64,000 nucleotides of DNA, taken from positions 1 to 64,000 of the forward strand of contig NZ_JAHKRM010000012.1 of NCBI RefSeq assembly GCF_019396345.1, given 5' to 3'. Every line of letters starts with the position of its first letter. The stretch's first letter is position 1. This stretch comes from Nonomuraea guangzhouensis. GTDB taxonomy: Bacteria > Actinomycetota > Actinomycetes > Streptosporangiales > Streptosporangiaceae. A program made the position numbers and the translations under genes. The notes beneath the pieces were generated by a model. The model ran no database searches, had not been told where the DNA came from, and saw nothing but the letters and a program-made list of their open reading frames with translations. This document shows positions 32,946-41,813 of the stretch, piece by piece.

Positions 32946-35011
32946 GCCAGTCAGTCCTCCAGGTCCGTGACCTCGTCACGCGCTTCGACTCCGAGCGCGG
33001 ACAGGTACGGGCGGTGAACGGCGTCTCCTTCGACGTCCGCGCCGGTGAGACGCTCGCCATCGTCGGCGAGTCCGGATCGGGCAAGTCGGTGACCGCCATG
33101 TCCCTGCTCCGGATGGTGCGTCCACCCGGCCGGATCGAGTCGGGGGAGATCCGCTTCCAGGGCCGCGACCTGCTGACCTTGGACGAGAAGGAGATGCGCG
33201 AGGTCCGCGGCGGCGGCATCAGCATGATCTTCCAGGACCCGATGTCCTCGCTGAACCCGGTGATGAAGATCCGCACCCAACTCGTCGAGGCGATGCTCAG
33301 CCACGGCAAGTTCACCGGATCGCAGGCGCGCGGGCGCGCGGCCGACCTGATGGGACGGGTCGGCATCCCGGACGCCGACGCCCGCCTCGCCGACTACCCG
33401 CACGCCTTCTCCGGCGGGATGCGGCAACGCGTCATGATCGCCATGGCCCTGGCCAACGACCCCGAGGTCGTCATCGCCGACGAACCCACCACGGCCCTGG
33501 ACGTGACCATCCAGGCGCAGATCCTCGACCTCCTCGCCGAGCTCAACCGCGACCTCGGGACCGCGATCGTCCTGATCACGCACAACCTCGGTGTGGTCGC
33601 CCGATCGTGCCGGCGCGTCGCGGTGATGTACGGCGGGCACATCGTCGAGGAGGCGCCGGTGGACGAGCTCTTCACCGCCCCCCGCCACCCCTACACCCGA
33701 GCCCTGCTGGCCGCGACCCCACGCCTGGCCGCTTCCCGCCGGCTGCCGCTCGTGCCGATCGAGGGCCGCCCGCCGGACCTGGTCGCGCCGATACCCGGTT
33801 GCCCGTACGCGCCACGTTGCGACGTGGCGGAGGAACGCTGCCACGAAGAGCACCCGCCGACCTACTCCGACGAGCGCGCGGGCCGGGACTGGAGGTGCTG
33901 GGTCGCCGGACCGGACGGCGGGCTGCCGCCGGCCGCCGAGCCTGACGCGCCCGCGTCGCGGGAGCACCCGGCAGGGCCTGAGACTCCGCTGCTCGAGGTC
34001 GACGCGCTGGTGAAGACCTTCCCGGTCAAGCGGCGCACCTCGCCGTTGCGCCGGACCACGCGGTACGTCAGCGCCGTCGACGGCGTCAGCCTGTCGATCG
34101 CGCCCGGCGAGACGGTGGGGCTGGTCGGCGAGTCCGGCTGCGGCAAGTCGAGCGTGGCCAAGGCGCTCCTCGGCATCCACCCGGCCACCTCGGGCACCAT
34201 CCGGTTCGACGGCCGGGACGTCGGAGTCCTGCGGGGCGCCGACCTCGCCTGGTATCGCAGCCAGACGCAACTGGTGTTCCAGGACCCCATGTCCTCGCTG
34301 AACCCCCGCCTCACGGTCGGCGACGCCGTACGAGAACCCCTTCTCGTCCACGGCCTCGCCAAGGGGGAGCGGGCGCGGCACCGCGTCGCGGAGCTGCTGG
34401 AACTCGTGGGTCTCGACCCGGCGGTGGCCGCCCGCTATCCGCACGAGTTCTCCGGCGGCCAGCGACAGCGCATCGTCATCGCGCGCGCTCTCGCGGTCGA
34501 TCCCCGGCTGCTCGTCTGCGACGAAGCGGTGTCGGCTCTCGACGTCTCCCTGCAGGCACAGATCATCAACCTCCTTCAGGATCTGCAGCGGCGGCTCGGC
34601 CTGTCCTACCTGTTCATCGGGCACGATCTGGCGACCGTCCGCTACATCTCGCACCGCATCATGGTCATGTACCTCGGACAGATCGTGGAGTCCGGCCCGT
34701 CCGAGGAGATCACCGCCAACCCCCAGCACCCGTACACCGCCAGCCTGCTGTCCGCCGTGCCGGAGCCGGATCCCGCCCGCGAGCGGCAGCGGGAACGCAT
34801 CGTGCTCGGCGGTGACGTGCCCAGCCCGATCGACCCGCCCCCGGCGTGCCGTTTCCACAGCCGCTGCCCGATCGGGCCGCTGACCAACCCCGGCCGCACC
34901 GTCTGCGCCACCGAGCGGCCGCCCCTCCGGGAGGTCGCCCCGGGCCAGTACGCCGCCTGCCACTTCCCCGGCGAACTACGCCGAAGCGGCCTCGACAGCG
35001 CGGCCCGGTGA
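32942..35011 (+). CDS. Fused DppD-DppF-type ABC transporter ATPase (two nucleotide-binding domains)
   Basis: A 689-residue protein with two complete ABC ATPases. The first has Walker A VGESGSGKSVTAM, Q-loop FQDPMSSLNPV, signature FSGGMRQR and Walker B EVVIADEPTTALD, followed by the oligopeptide C-terminal motif with CPYAPRCDVAEERC. The second has VGESGCGKSSVAK, FQDPMSSLNPR, FSGGQRQR and LLVCDEAVSALD, with Ala replacing the usual Pro after DE, then CRFHSRCP. Both C-terminal cysteine motifs are of the type linked to an iron-sulfur cluster in related transporters. It powers the permeases at 29659 and 30606. ATGA overlap with the SDR; GTGA overlap with the ROK gene. Confidence 0.95.
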   Translation: MSQSVLQVRDLVTRFDSERGQVRAVNGVSFDVRAGETLAIVGESGSGKSVTAMSLLRMVRPPGRIESGEIRFQGRDLLTLDEKEMREVRGGGISMIFQDPMSSLNPVMKIRTQLVEAMLSHGKFTGSQARGRAADLMGRVGIPDADARLADYPHAFSGGMRQRVMIAMALANDPEVVIADEPTTALDVTIQAQILDLLAELNRDLGTAIVLITHNLGVVARSCRRVAVMYGGHIVEEAPVDELFTAPRHPYTRALLAATPRLAASRRLPLVPIEGRPPDLVAPIPGCPYAPRCDVAEERCHEEHPPTYSDERAGRDWRCWVAGPDGGLPPAAEPDAPASREHPAGPETPLLEVDALVKTFPVKRRTSPLRRTTRYVSAVDGVSLSIAPGETVGLVGESGCGKSSVAKALLGIHPATSGTIRFDGRDVGVLRGADLAWYRSQTQLVFQDPMSSLNPRLTVGDAVREPLLVHGLAKGERARHRVAELLELVGLDPAVAARYPHEFSGGQRQRIVIARALAVDPRLLVCDEAVSALDVSLQAQIINLLQDLQRRLGLSYLFIGHDLATVRYISHRIMVMYLGQIVESGPSEEITANPQHPYTASLLSAVPEPDPARERQRERIVLGGDVPSPIDPPPACRFHSRCPIGPLTNPGRTVCATERPPLREVAPGQYAACHFPGELRRSGLDSAAR

Positions 35012-36240
35012 GCGGGCTCGTGAGCGGGCTCGAGAGCCTGCGCCGCAGGAACACGGCGCAGGTCGCCCGGGCACTCCTCCATCACGGCGCCTGTGGCCGC
35101 GCCGAGATCGCCCGCATGACCGGACTCAGCGCCACCAGCCTCACCAAGATCACTGCGTACATGATCCGGATGCGCATGATCCGCGAGCTGTCCGTCGTCA
35201 CGGGAGGAGAGACCGGCCGCCCACGGGTACCGGTCGCGCTCGACACCTCTCACTACCGCTTCATCGGCCTGCACATCGGACTGCGACGGACCACCGGCGG
35301 CCTGCTCGATCTCGCGGGCGACGTCGTCGTGGAGCATGCCGTCACGCACCGCCGGCCGACCCGCTCCGGCATTCTCGCCGAGGCACGGGACCTGCGCGCC
35401 GAACTGCAGGCGGCCGCCGGGGGAGCCGACCGGGTGCTCGGTACCGGCATCGTGACGGGTGGACGCGTCGACCCGGCCCGGGGGGTCGTCGTCGAGCATC
35501 CGCTGCTGGGCTGGAGAGACGTGCCGCTCGTGACGGAGGTAGGGCCGGCCGGTCATCCCGTCCTGGTGGACAGCAGCGTTCGTGGCCTGGCCCTGGCCGA
35601 GACCTACCTCGGTGCCGCGCGCGACACGGGTTCGTCGGTCTTCCTGTTCATCGGCAACATCGTCGGCGCCGGGCTCATGATCGACGGCCGGCTGAGGAAC
35701 GGCCGGGACGCCGCGGCCGGCACCATCGACCATCTGCCGCTCGGCGCCGACGAGTCCGGCGAACGGTGCCGCTGCGGCCGTCACGACTGCCTCGCGACGC
35801 TGGCCAGTGACGTCGCCGTCCTGGCCAAGGCGCGCAGCGCCGGTCTGGTACAGCCACACGCCTCGTTCGAGTCACTGGTCAAGAAGTCACGCTCCGGCGA
35901 TCCGGCGGCGGCCGGCCTCCTCCGGACCCGCGCCGAACTGGCCGGAGTGACCGCGGCCACGCTCCTCGACCTGCTCGACCCCGACCTCCTCGTGCTGGGC
36001 GGCGGCCTGCTCCAGACGCCGGAGCACCTTGGCGCCCTGCGCTCCGCCGCCGCTCGCCGGCTCACCCGTCCGGACGCCGCGGACCGCATCGTGCCGACCG
36101 GTCTGGGCGAGGGCTCCCTCGTACGTGGATCGGCCAGTCTCGTCCTGCACGCCTTCTTCACCGACCCGGTCGGCATGCTGCCGGCTCAGCCGGCCGGAGT
36201 GGCGAGCGACGGCTATGGCCGGGCGAGAGGATCCGCGTAG
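35008..36240 (+). CDS. ROK-family transcriptional regulator, operon-encoded
   Basis: A 410-residue regulator. The N-terminal winged helix (SLRRRNTAQVARALLHHGACGRAEIARMTGLSATSLTKI) is joined to a sugar-kinase-like domain with the ROK zinc motif RCRCGRHDCLAT and the LVLGGGL motif near the end. It presumably represses the operon until a sugar ligand binds. The GTG at 35008 overlaps the ATPase stop. The first 24 bases are two copies of GTGAGCGGGCTC, so a second in-frame GTG lies 12 bases downstream and start choice is uncertain by four residues. The 3' end overlaps that of a second, convergent ROK gene by 28 bp. Confidence 0.93.
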   Translation: MSGLVSGLESLRRRNTAQVARALLHHGACGRAEIARMTGLSATSLTKITAYMIRMRMIRELSVVTGGETGRPRVPVALDTSHYRFIGLHIGLRRTTGGLLDLAGDVVVEHAVTHRRPTRSGILAEARDLRAELQAAAGGADRVLGTGIVTGGRVDPARGVVVEHPLLGWRDVPLVTEVGPAGHPVLVDSSVRGLALAETYLGAARDTGSSVFLFIGNIVGAGLMIDGRLRNGRDAAAGTIDHLPLGADESGERCRCGRHDCLATLASDVAVLAKARSAGLVQPHASFESLVKKSRSGDPAAAGLLRTRAELAGVTAATLLDLLDPDLLVLGGGLLQTPEHLGALRSAAARRLTRPDAADRIVPTGLGEGSLVRGSASLVLHAFFTDPVGMLPAQPAGVASDGYGRARGSA

Positions 36241-37430
36241 AAGGCATCGAGCACCGGGGTCGCCGCGCCCTGGACGAGCCCCGACGGCCCGATGAGGACC
36301 GCGGGCTGGATCGGGGTCGGCTCGCGCCCGCCGACCACCCGCCCGCGGGCCGCCGACACGACCTGCTCGAACCGCTCGGCGGACGAGACGACCTCCCCGC
36401 CGCCGATGATCGCGAGGTCCGGGTCGTGCACGTCGATCAGCGCGGCCACGGTCGTGCCGACGCGCGTGGCCCTGCGTTCGAGCATCCGGCGCGCCGTGCG
36501 CTCCCCGGAGATCTTGACGAGGTCGTCGATGGTCGTGCCGTCCGGCAGCAGCCCGCGCCGCTGCGCGTCGAGCGTGAGCGCGGCGTCGCTGGCCACCGCC
36601 CACAAGCAGTCATGGCGCCCGCACATGCACGGGACGGCGGACCGGGAACCGGAGCTGACGTGGTCGATGAGCCCGGCCGCGTCGTGCTGTCCGCGCGCGA
36701 TGTCCCCGTGCACCACGTGCGCGCACCCGATGACGTTGCCGACGAAGACGTAGAGAACGTTCCGCGCGCCCTCGGCCGCCGCGAGCCGGGCCTCGGCCAG
36801 TGCCAGCGCCCGAACGGTGGACTCGACGCGTGGCAGGGGAAGGCCGTCGACCCGGAGCCCCTCGGAGAAGGCCACGTCGTGCCAGCCCAGTCCCTCGAAG
36901 GCGCGGACGGCGCCGGACTCGGGCGGCACCCAGCCGCCCGTGCAGGCGCCGTAGCCCACCACGTCCTCATGTCGTACGCCGGACTGCTCGATCAGCTCGC
37001 CCACCAGGCGGGTGGCGGCCGACAGCACGGTCCGGGGCGCGGCGCCGCCGTGCTTGCGGGACCGTAGCGCGACCACCTGGCCGGCCAGGTCGACGAGCCC
37101 GGCGGTGACCCTCTGCAGCCCGACGTGCACGCCCACGAACCGATGGCGGTCCAGATCGAGGGTGAGAGGCCGGCGTGGCCGGCCCCGCCCCCGCGCCTGC
37201 GTCGACGCCGGCTCGGTCTGCGGAGCCTCAGTGACGTACTCGGCGCGCTCCAGCTCGATGATGATCTTGGTGATGGCGGCGGCGCTGAGCCCCACGCCGG
37301 CCGCGATCTCCGAGCGTGACACCGCGCCGCGGGCCCGAATCTCGGACAGGACCGCGGCGGCGTTACCGCGCCGAAGACTGTCGAGCTGCTGGCCCAGCTG
37401 GCGGCCCTCCACCGGCGTTCGCGTCGTCAC
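36213..37430 (-). CDS. ROK-family transcriptional regulator, convergent copy
   Basis: A 405-residue regulator with the same layout as its neighbour: winged helix LDSLRRGNAAAVLSEIRARGAVSRSEIA, then LSAAAITKII, and a ROK domain with the zinc motif PCMCGRHDCLWAV and AIIGGGEVV. The two proteins share many positions and are clearly paralogues, arranged tail to tail. The ligand-binding E/D-H pocket region reads AAGLIDHV. It is likely to control the glycosidase that follows on the same strand, or the divergent sulfatase. Repressor or activator role cannot be told from sequence. Confidence 0.93.
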   Translation of the reverse strand: MTTRTPVEGRQLGQQLDSLRRGNAAAVLSEIRARGAVSRSEIAAGVGLSAAAITKIIIELERAEYVTEAPQTEPASTQARGRGRPRRPLTLDLDRHRFVGVHVGLQRVTAGLVDLAGQVVALRSRKHGGAAPRTVLSAATRLVGELIEQSGVRHEDVVGYGACTGGWVPPESGAVRAFEGLGWHDVAFSEGLRVDGLPLPRVESTVRALALAEARLAAAEGARNVLYVFVGNVIGCAHVVHGDIARGQHDAAGLIDHVSSGSRSAVPCMCGRHDCLWAVASDAALTLDAQRRGLLPDGTTIDDLVKISGERTARRMLERRATRVGTTVAALIDVHDPDLAIIGGGEVVSSAERFEQVVSAARGRVVGGREPTPIQPAVLIGPSGLVQGAATPVLDAFYADPLARP

Positions 37431-37508
37431 GAGGCTCCTTCCCGCACCGGCCGGACCCGTTGATCCTATGTGTGTCCGGAACCCCGGAAGGCGCAGGTCC
37501 GGGCGAGC

Positions 37509-39548
37509 TCAGGAACCGCAGGCACGCCCCTGCCCGGTGAACCGCAGCAGCGTCACGCTGTGCGGCTCGAACTCGTGGCTCAGGACGCCCTGGTCGGCTT
37601 TCTCCCGCGACACGCGCACGCTGATGTCGCGCGGATGATCGGGGGCGTTGTACGACTCGACCGAAGCGCCGTTCACCGTCGACACGCTCACCGTGCCGGT
37701 GACGCCTTTGCCGGGCAGTGCGACGTCGGCCGGCACGGTGTGCTCGGCGTCGCGGTTGACGACCATGGTGCGGATGACGCCGCCGTTGCACGTGGACACC
37801 ACGCGCAGTGCGGCGTACGTGCCCGCCGGCGCCGTAAGGGCCGGGTTGCCGGTGACGGCGCTCTTGACGACGTGACCGCCGGCCATCGTGGCGTACAACC
37901 CCAGCATGTGGGCCCGGCCCGTCATGAGGAAGTCCGGCGGGCTGCCGAACAGATTGGCCGGGTCCGGCGACCCGTCGTCCTGAGGCAGGTCGGCGGTGTT
38001 GGAGTTGATCGACACCCGGACGTCGTTCTCCAACTGGCCGGCGACCTGCGCGGCCAGGTACAGGACGTGAGCGAGCCGTGCCTCGTAGGCGGGCGCGGGC
38101 GTGTTGAGCGTCCCGTACTCGGTGACGAGCAGGTCCGGCCGGGTGGCGGCGTCAGGGAAGTGACGCGCCATCCGGTCGCGCAGGTCACTCAGGTCGGCGT
38201 CCCGCCGCGCGGCCGCGACCTGCAGATTGCCGTAGCGCGTGAGCGTGCCGTCCGCCAGGGGCGTGCTGTAGGAGTGCGTGCCCAGGCAGTCGTACGGGCG
38301 CGAGCCCATCGCCTCGACGAACTCCGGGCGGCCCCAGCCGGAGCAGACCTCGATCGAGGGATCGACCGCCTTCATCGCCTTGCGGAAAGCGACATAGCCC
38401 TGGTGGATGCCGCTGGTGTACTCGATCGACAGGGATGCCCCCGCGGGCGGAACGGCTCCGTGGGTTCCGTCCCCGAACCGGACGATCCCGTCGGCCTTGC
38501 CGACGGTGTAGACGTGCGCGTCAGACGCCTGCCCGGCGAGACTCGCGACCCGCTGCCAGGGGCTGCCCGCGACACGGAGCACAGGCTCGGCGATCGGCCC
38601 GTCGCCGACGCCGGCGGCACCCTCGTCGTCACCGGGCAGCGCGATGGGAGCGAACCTGACCCGGTACTCCTGGTTCGGCTCACCCGTGCCCTGGCGGCGA
38701 GTCGCCAGGTCGCAGCCGCGGAACAGGCCGTCATTGTCCTGGTAGGAGGCGTCCTTCGCGGTCTGCCGCTGCCAGCCGCCCTCGATGAACTGCTGGAGGC
38801 GGGCCGTCGCCTCACCCGACCACCAGTAGTGCTGGCCGACGAGGTACGGCTCGTTCCCGAACTCCCAGTAGCGGATGCCGTAGGGCTTGGGGTGGCCGTT
38901 GCGCGCGCGTACGTCGCCCCAGTTCACGCCGCCGTTCGGATTCGTCCCCTTGCCGTCGGCGGGAGCGTTCATGTACTCGACGAAATCGGCGGCGTCGGCG
39001 GCGGACTGGTTGATCGCCGACACCATCATCATCGTCTCACCGCCGATGGAGCGGACGTACTTCTCGTTCTCATCGGGACCGAACCGGCTGTCGGTCGAAG
39101 CGAAGCGGCCGTTCGCGAAGCCGCCCGACGTCTGGCACTTCCGCTGGTCCTGCGGGCCGATCGCCCGCCTGAAGTCGAAGAGGTTGGCGACCGTGCCACC
39201 GGGATAGCGGAGCATGTCCAGGCCCGCCTGTTCACTCAGCCGGACGATCCCGTCGGCCGCCCGCCCGGCGGCGGAGTTCCAGATCCCTTTGCCGTCGTCG
39301 GGCCACCGCTGGTTGGCGCCGACGATCGCCGCGGGAACCTCCCCGACCGGGCGGCCGTCCGTCGTCACGTAGCGCTCCTGGGAGACGGTGATCCTCGTCG
39401 CCGCCGTACCCGTCCTTTCCGAGTGCGCTTGAGCCGGGGACGACGGAAGCCCGGCCACACCGGCCAAGGCGATGAGCACGGCCGCGGCCGGCAGGCGCAC
39501 CGATCGATGCGGTCGCCCCCGAGGACTGTCTTCGAGATTCCCGAACAT
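37509..39548 (-). CDS. Secreted glycoside hydrolase, alpha-L-arabinofuranosidase-like (clan GH-A)
   Basis: A 679-residue exported enzyme. The N terminus has a long, basic n-region and a signal core (LPAAAVLIALAGVAGLPSSPAQA, cleavage after AQA). The catalytic barrel shows GLDMLRYPGGTVANLFDF, the acid/base Glu in RYWEFGNEPYLVG and a probable nucleophile Glu in LLVTEYGT. A beta-sandwich region like the arabinofuranosidase C-terminal domain ends the protein (DISVRVSREK, HSVTLLRFTG). GH51-like is my best guess; GH79 or GH39 are alternatives. It is separated by 78 bp from the ROK gene on the same strand and is divergent from the sulfatase. Confidence 0.82.
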   Translation of the reverse strand: MFGNLEDSPRGRPHRSVRLPAAAVLIALAGVAGLPSSPAQAHSERTGTAATRITVSQERYVTTDGRPVGEVPAAIVGANQRWPDDGKGIWNSAAGRAADGIVRLSEQAGLDMLRYPGGTVANLFDFRRAIGPQDQRKCQTSGGFANGRFASTDSRFGPDENEKYVRSIGGETMMMVSAINQSAADAADFVEYMNAPADGKGTNPNGGVNWGDVRARNGHPKPYGIRYWEFGNEPYLVGQHYWWSGEATARLQQFIEGGWQRQTAKDASYQDNDGLFRGCDLATRRQGTGEPNQEYRVRFAPIALPGDDEGAAGVGDGPIAEPVLRVAGSPWQRVASLAGQASDAHVYTVGKADGIVRFGDGTHGAVPPAGASLSIEYTSGIHQGYVAFRKAMKAVDPSIEVCSGWGRPEFVEAMGSRPYDCLGTHSYSTPLADGTLTRYGNLQVAAARRDADLSDLRDRMARHFPDAATRPDLLVTEYGTLNTPAPAYEARLAHVLYLAAQVAGQLENDVRVSINSNTADLPQDDGSPDPANLFGSPPDFLMTGRAHMLGLYATMAGGHVVKSAVTGNPALTAPAGTYAALRVVSTCNGGVIRTMVVNRDAEHTVPADVALPGKGVTGTVSVSTVNGASVESYNAPDHPRDISVRVSREKADQGVLSHEFEPHSVTLLRFTGQGRACGS

Positions 39549-39610
39549 GTGTTCCTCTCTTGCCGCCTCCGTTGCGTGGAGGCGGATCAGCCGACGCCGG
39601 CCGGCGCCGA

Positions 39611-39655
39611 TGGGTCGACTTTAGAGAATTTATTCAATAGTGTGAAGTAAATAGC
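39611..39655. promoter_or_regulatory. AT-rich operator/promoter between glycosidase and sulfatase
   Basis: A 40-bp AT-rich island in the divergent spacer. TTTATTCA (39629-39636) and the complement of TTTACTTCA (TGAAGTAAA, 39643-39651) form an imperfect inverted repeat. Similar TTTA-containing elements overlap the promoter at 26907. Candidate binding site of one of the two ROK regulators. Confidence 0.45.
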
Positions 39656-39678
39656 GATGCCTGGTGGTGACCTGACCC

Positions 39679-41643
39679 GTGAACCGCACCCGAACCGGCG
39701 CCTTGGCCGCCGGCCTGCTCGCCGCGTCCCTGACCGGCGTCCCGGCCAAGGCCGCGACACCGCCGAACATCGTCCTCGTCGTCGCCGACGACCTCGGCTA
39801 CGACCAGACCTCGCTGTACGGCCGCTCCGGCGCGATCGCCACGCCCAACCTGGAAGCGATGGGCGACGACGGAGTGCGCGTGAGCCAGGGCTACGTGGCC
39901 TCCCCGGTCTGCAGCCCGTCCCGCAGCGCGCTGCTGACCGGACTGGAGCCCGCTCGCGTCGGCGCGGACAGCAACCAGCTGACCCGGTCCCGCCCCGAAC
40001 GCATGCCGACCGACACGATCATGAAACAGCTACCGGCGGCTTACACGTCGGCGGCCATCGGCAAGTGGGACCTCGCCGGAGCGCAACCCTTCGACGCCAA
40101 GCACCTGCCGGCCGCCATGGGCTTCGACGTCTTCTACGGATTCTTCGGCGGCATGCACGACTACTGCCCCGGCACCGAACTCAGGCAGTACGACCCCGGC
40201 ACCCAGACGTACGCCAACCGGTCGAGCGCCCGCTATCTGACGCAGGAGTTCACCGACCACGCCGTCGACTACATCGGCGACCACGCGGCGAACCCGTTCT
40301 TCCTGTACCTGGCCTACAACGCGCCGCACACGCCGCTGGAGACGCCCACATCGTGTGCCGGCGGGGCCCAGCAGTCCGACGAGGAGCGCTTCGCCGAGAT
40401 GGTCCGCACCATGGACGACGGCATCGGCCGGGTCCGCCAGGCCCTGGAGGACAACGGCGTCGCGGACAACACGCTGCTCGTGTTCCTGTCGGACAACGGC
40501 CAGCAGTCCGACTACTTCACCGGACCGACCCGCGGCGGCAAGTACAGCCTCTTCGAGGGTGGCATCAAGGTGCCCTTCGCCCTCACCTGGCCCGCCGCTC
40601 TCCCGTCCGGCACCACCTACACCGGGCCGGTCAGCAGCCTCGACCTCCGCCCCACGATCCTCGCCGCCGCGGGCAGCGCGGCTTCCGCACCGCCCGGCGC
40701 CTCGGGTGTGGACCTGGCCCCGTATCTCACCGGCGGGCGGACCGGACCGCCCCATTCCCAGCTGAGCTGGCGCTATGTCGTCGACAAAGCAGAAGAGGGA
40801 CACCAGGGCACCGTCATCGCGGCCCAGAGGTCAGGCGACCTCAAGTGGATCAGCAGCACCACGCCCGCCACTGCCCCTGTCACCACCGACTATCTCTTCG
40901 ACCTCGCGGCCAACCCCGGCGAGGACGACGACGGAAATCTATGGCCCGACCCGGTGACGAGCGGCCCGATCGTGGCCGCGCACAACGCCTGGAACGCCGC
41001 GAACCGAGTCACGGAGAGCTTCGAGAACCCGCGCTCGGCAACGGACATCCGGGCGAACAAGCCCGACGGGTACATCGAGGCCGGCGGGACCTGGACCGTG
41101 GTCGACACCGGCTCGGGGGACAAGTCATACCGCGGCGCATCAACCGGTACGGCCGGCAGAAGCATGCTGGAGCTGAGCCACTTCGACGACGTGAAAGCCT
41201 CCTCCACCGTGCGGCTGCAGGACCCGGGGCAAGCCGGGGTGATCGTACGTGGCAGCGGAGCCGGGCAGAGCTTCAACGGGTACACGGCCTCGATCGCCAT
41301 CCCGCAGAACGGCAGCGCGTGCGCCGGACCGGCCCCCCAACCGGGCGGCGGCAGCGCGCGGCTGGTCCTGTCCAAGGTCGCCGACGGGGCCGGGACACAG
41401 GTCGCCTGCAAGGACCTCCCGCTGACGACCGGCACGGACCACACCATCGTCGTCCGCGCCATGGGCCCGAGCATCTCGGTCGACCTGGACGGCACTCGGC
41501 AGCTCGCGTGGTCGGACACCGCCGCATCCGCGTTCTCGGGCGGACGCGTCGGGCTACGCGTGGCCGGAACGTCGCAGGCGCAGCCCACCCGCGCTCTGTT
41601 CGGGACGTTGAACGCGGTGGCCTGCTCCGGGAGCTGCCCCTGA
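39679..41643 (+). CDS. Secreted formylglycine-dependent sulfatase with C-terminal lectin-like domain
   Basis: A 654-residue exported protein: signal peptide LAAGLLAASLTGVPAKA, then IVLVVADDLGYD (metal Asp pair), and the sulfatase signature SPVCSPSRSALLTG, in which the Cys of C-x-P-S-R is converted to formylglycine. GKWDLAG and FLSDNGQQ (metal Asp/Asn) follow. Residues from about 455 onward form a separate beta-rich domain resembling concanavalin-type sugar-binding or DUF1080-like folds. It removes sulfate esters outside the cell, so the neighbouring uptake operon may use a sulfated glycan. Start codon is GTG at 39679 with a weak ribosome site. Confidence 0.92.
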   Translation: MNRTRTGALAAGLLAASLTGVPAKAATPPNIVLVVADDLGYDQTSLYGRSGAIATPNLEAMGDDGVRVSQGYVASPVCSPSRSALLTGLEPARVGADSNQLTRSRPERMPTDTIMKQLPAAYTSAAIGKWDLAGAQPFDAKHLPAAMGFDVFYGFFGGMHDYCPGTELRQYDPGTQTYANRSSARYLTQEFTDHAVDYIGDHAANPFFLYLAYNAPHTPLETPTSCAGGAQQSDEERFAEMVRTMDDGIGRVRQALEDNGVADNTLLVFLSDNGQQSDYFTGPTRGGKYSLFEGGIKVPFALTWPAALPSGTTYTGPVSSLDLRPTILAAAGSAASAPPGASGVDLAPYLTGGRTGPPHSQLSWRYVVDKAEEGHQGTVIAAQRSGDLKWISSTTPATAPVTTDYLFDLAANPGEDDDGNLWPDPVTSGPIVAAHNAWNAANRVTESFENPRSATDIRANKPDGYIEAGGTWTVVDTGSGDKSYRGASTGTAGRSMLELSHFDDVKASSTVRLQDPGQAGVIVRGSGAGQSFNGYTASIAIPQNGSACAGPAPQPGGGSARLVLSKVADGAGTQVACKDLPLTTGTDHTIVVRAMGPSISVDLDGTRQLAWSDTAASAFSGGRVGLRVAGTSQAQPTRALFGTLNAVACSGSCP

Positions 41644-41813
41644 TGCCGTCGGTTGAATTCACGGACTTGGAACAATCGCCCGCAAGTTCGATTTCTTGGC
41701 CTTTTTTGGAGATATGTGGACGTGCCAGGCGGAAATTAAAATTGTCGATGTAGCCAGCAAATCCGCAGCCTATAGTGCCAACAAACTTGACCATCCGTTA
41801 ACCGGGAGAACAA

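Noticed and set aside
37509..39548. Calling the secreted glycosidase firmly GH51
   Set aside because: Acid/base and nucleophile regions fit clan GH-A broadly; by eye GH39 or GH79 cannot be excluded, so only the clan is claimed.
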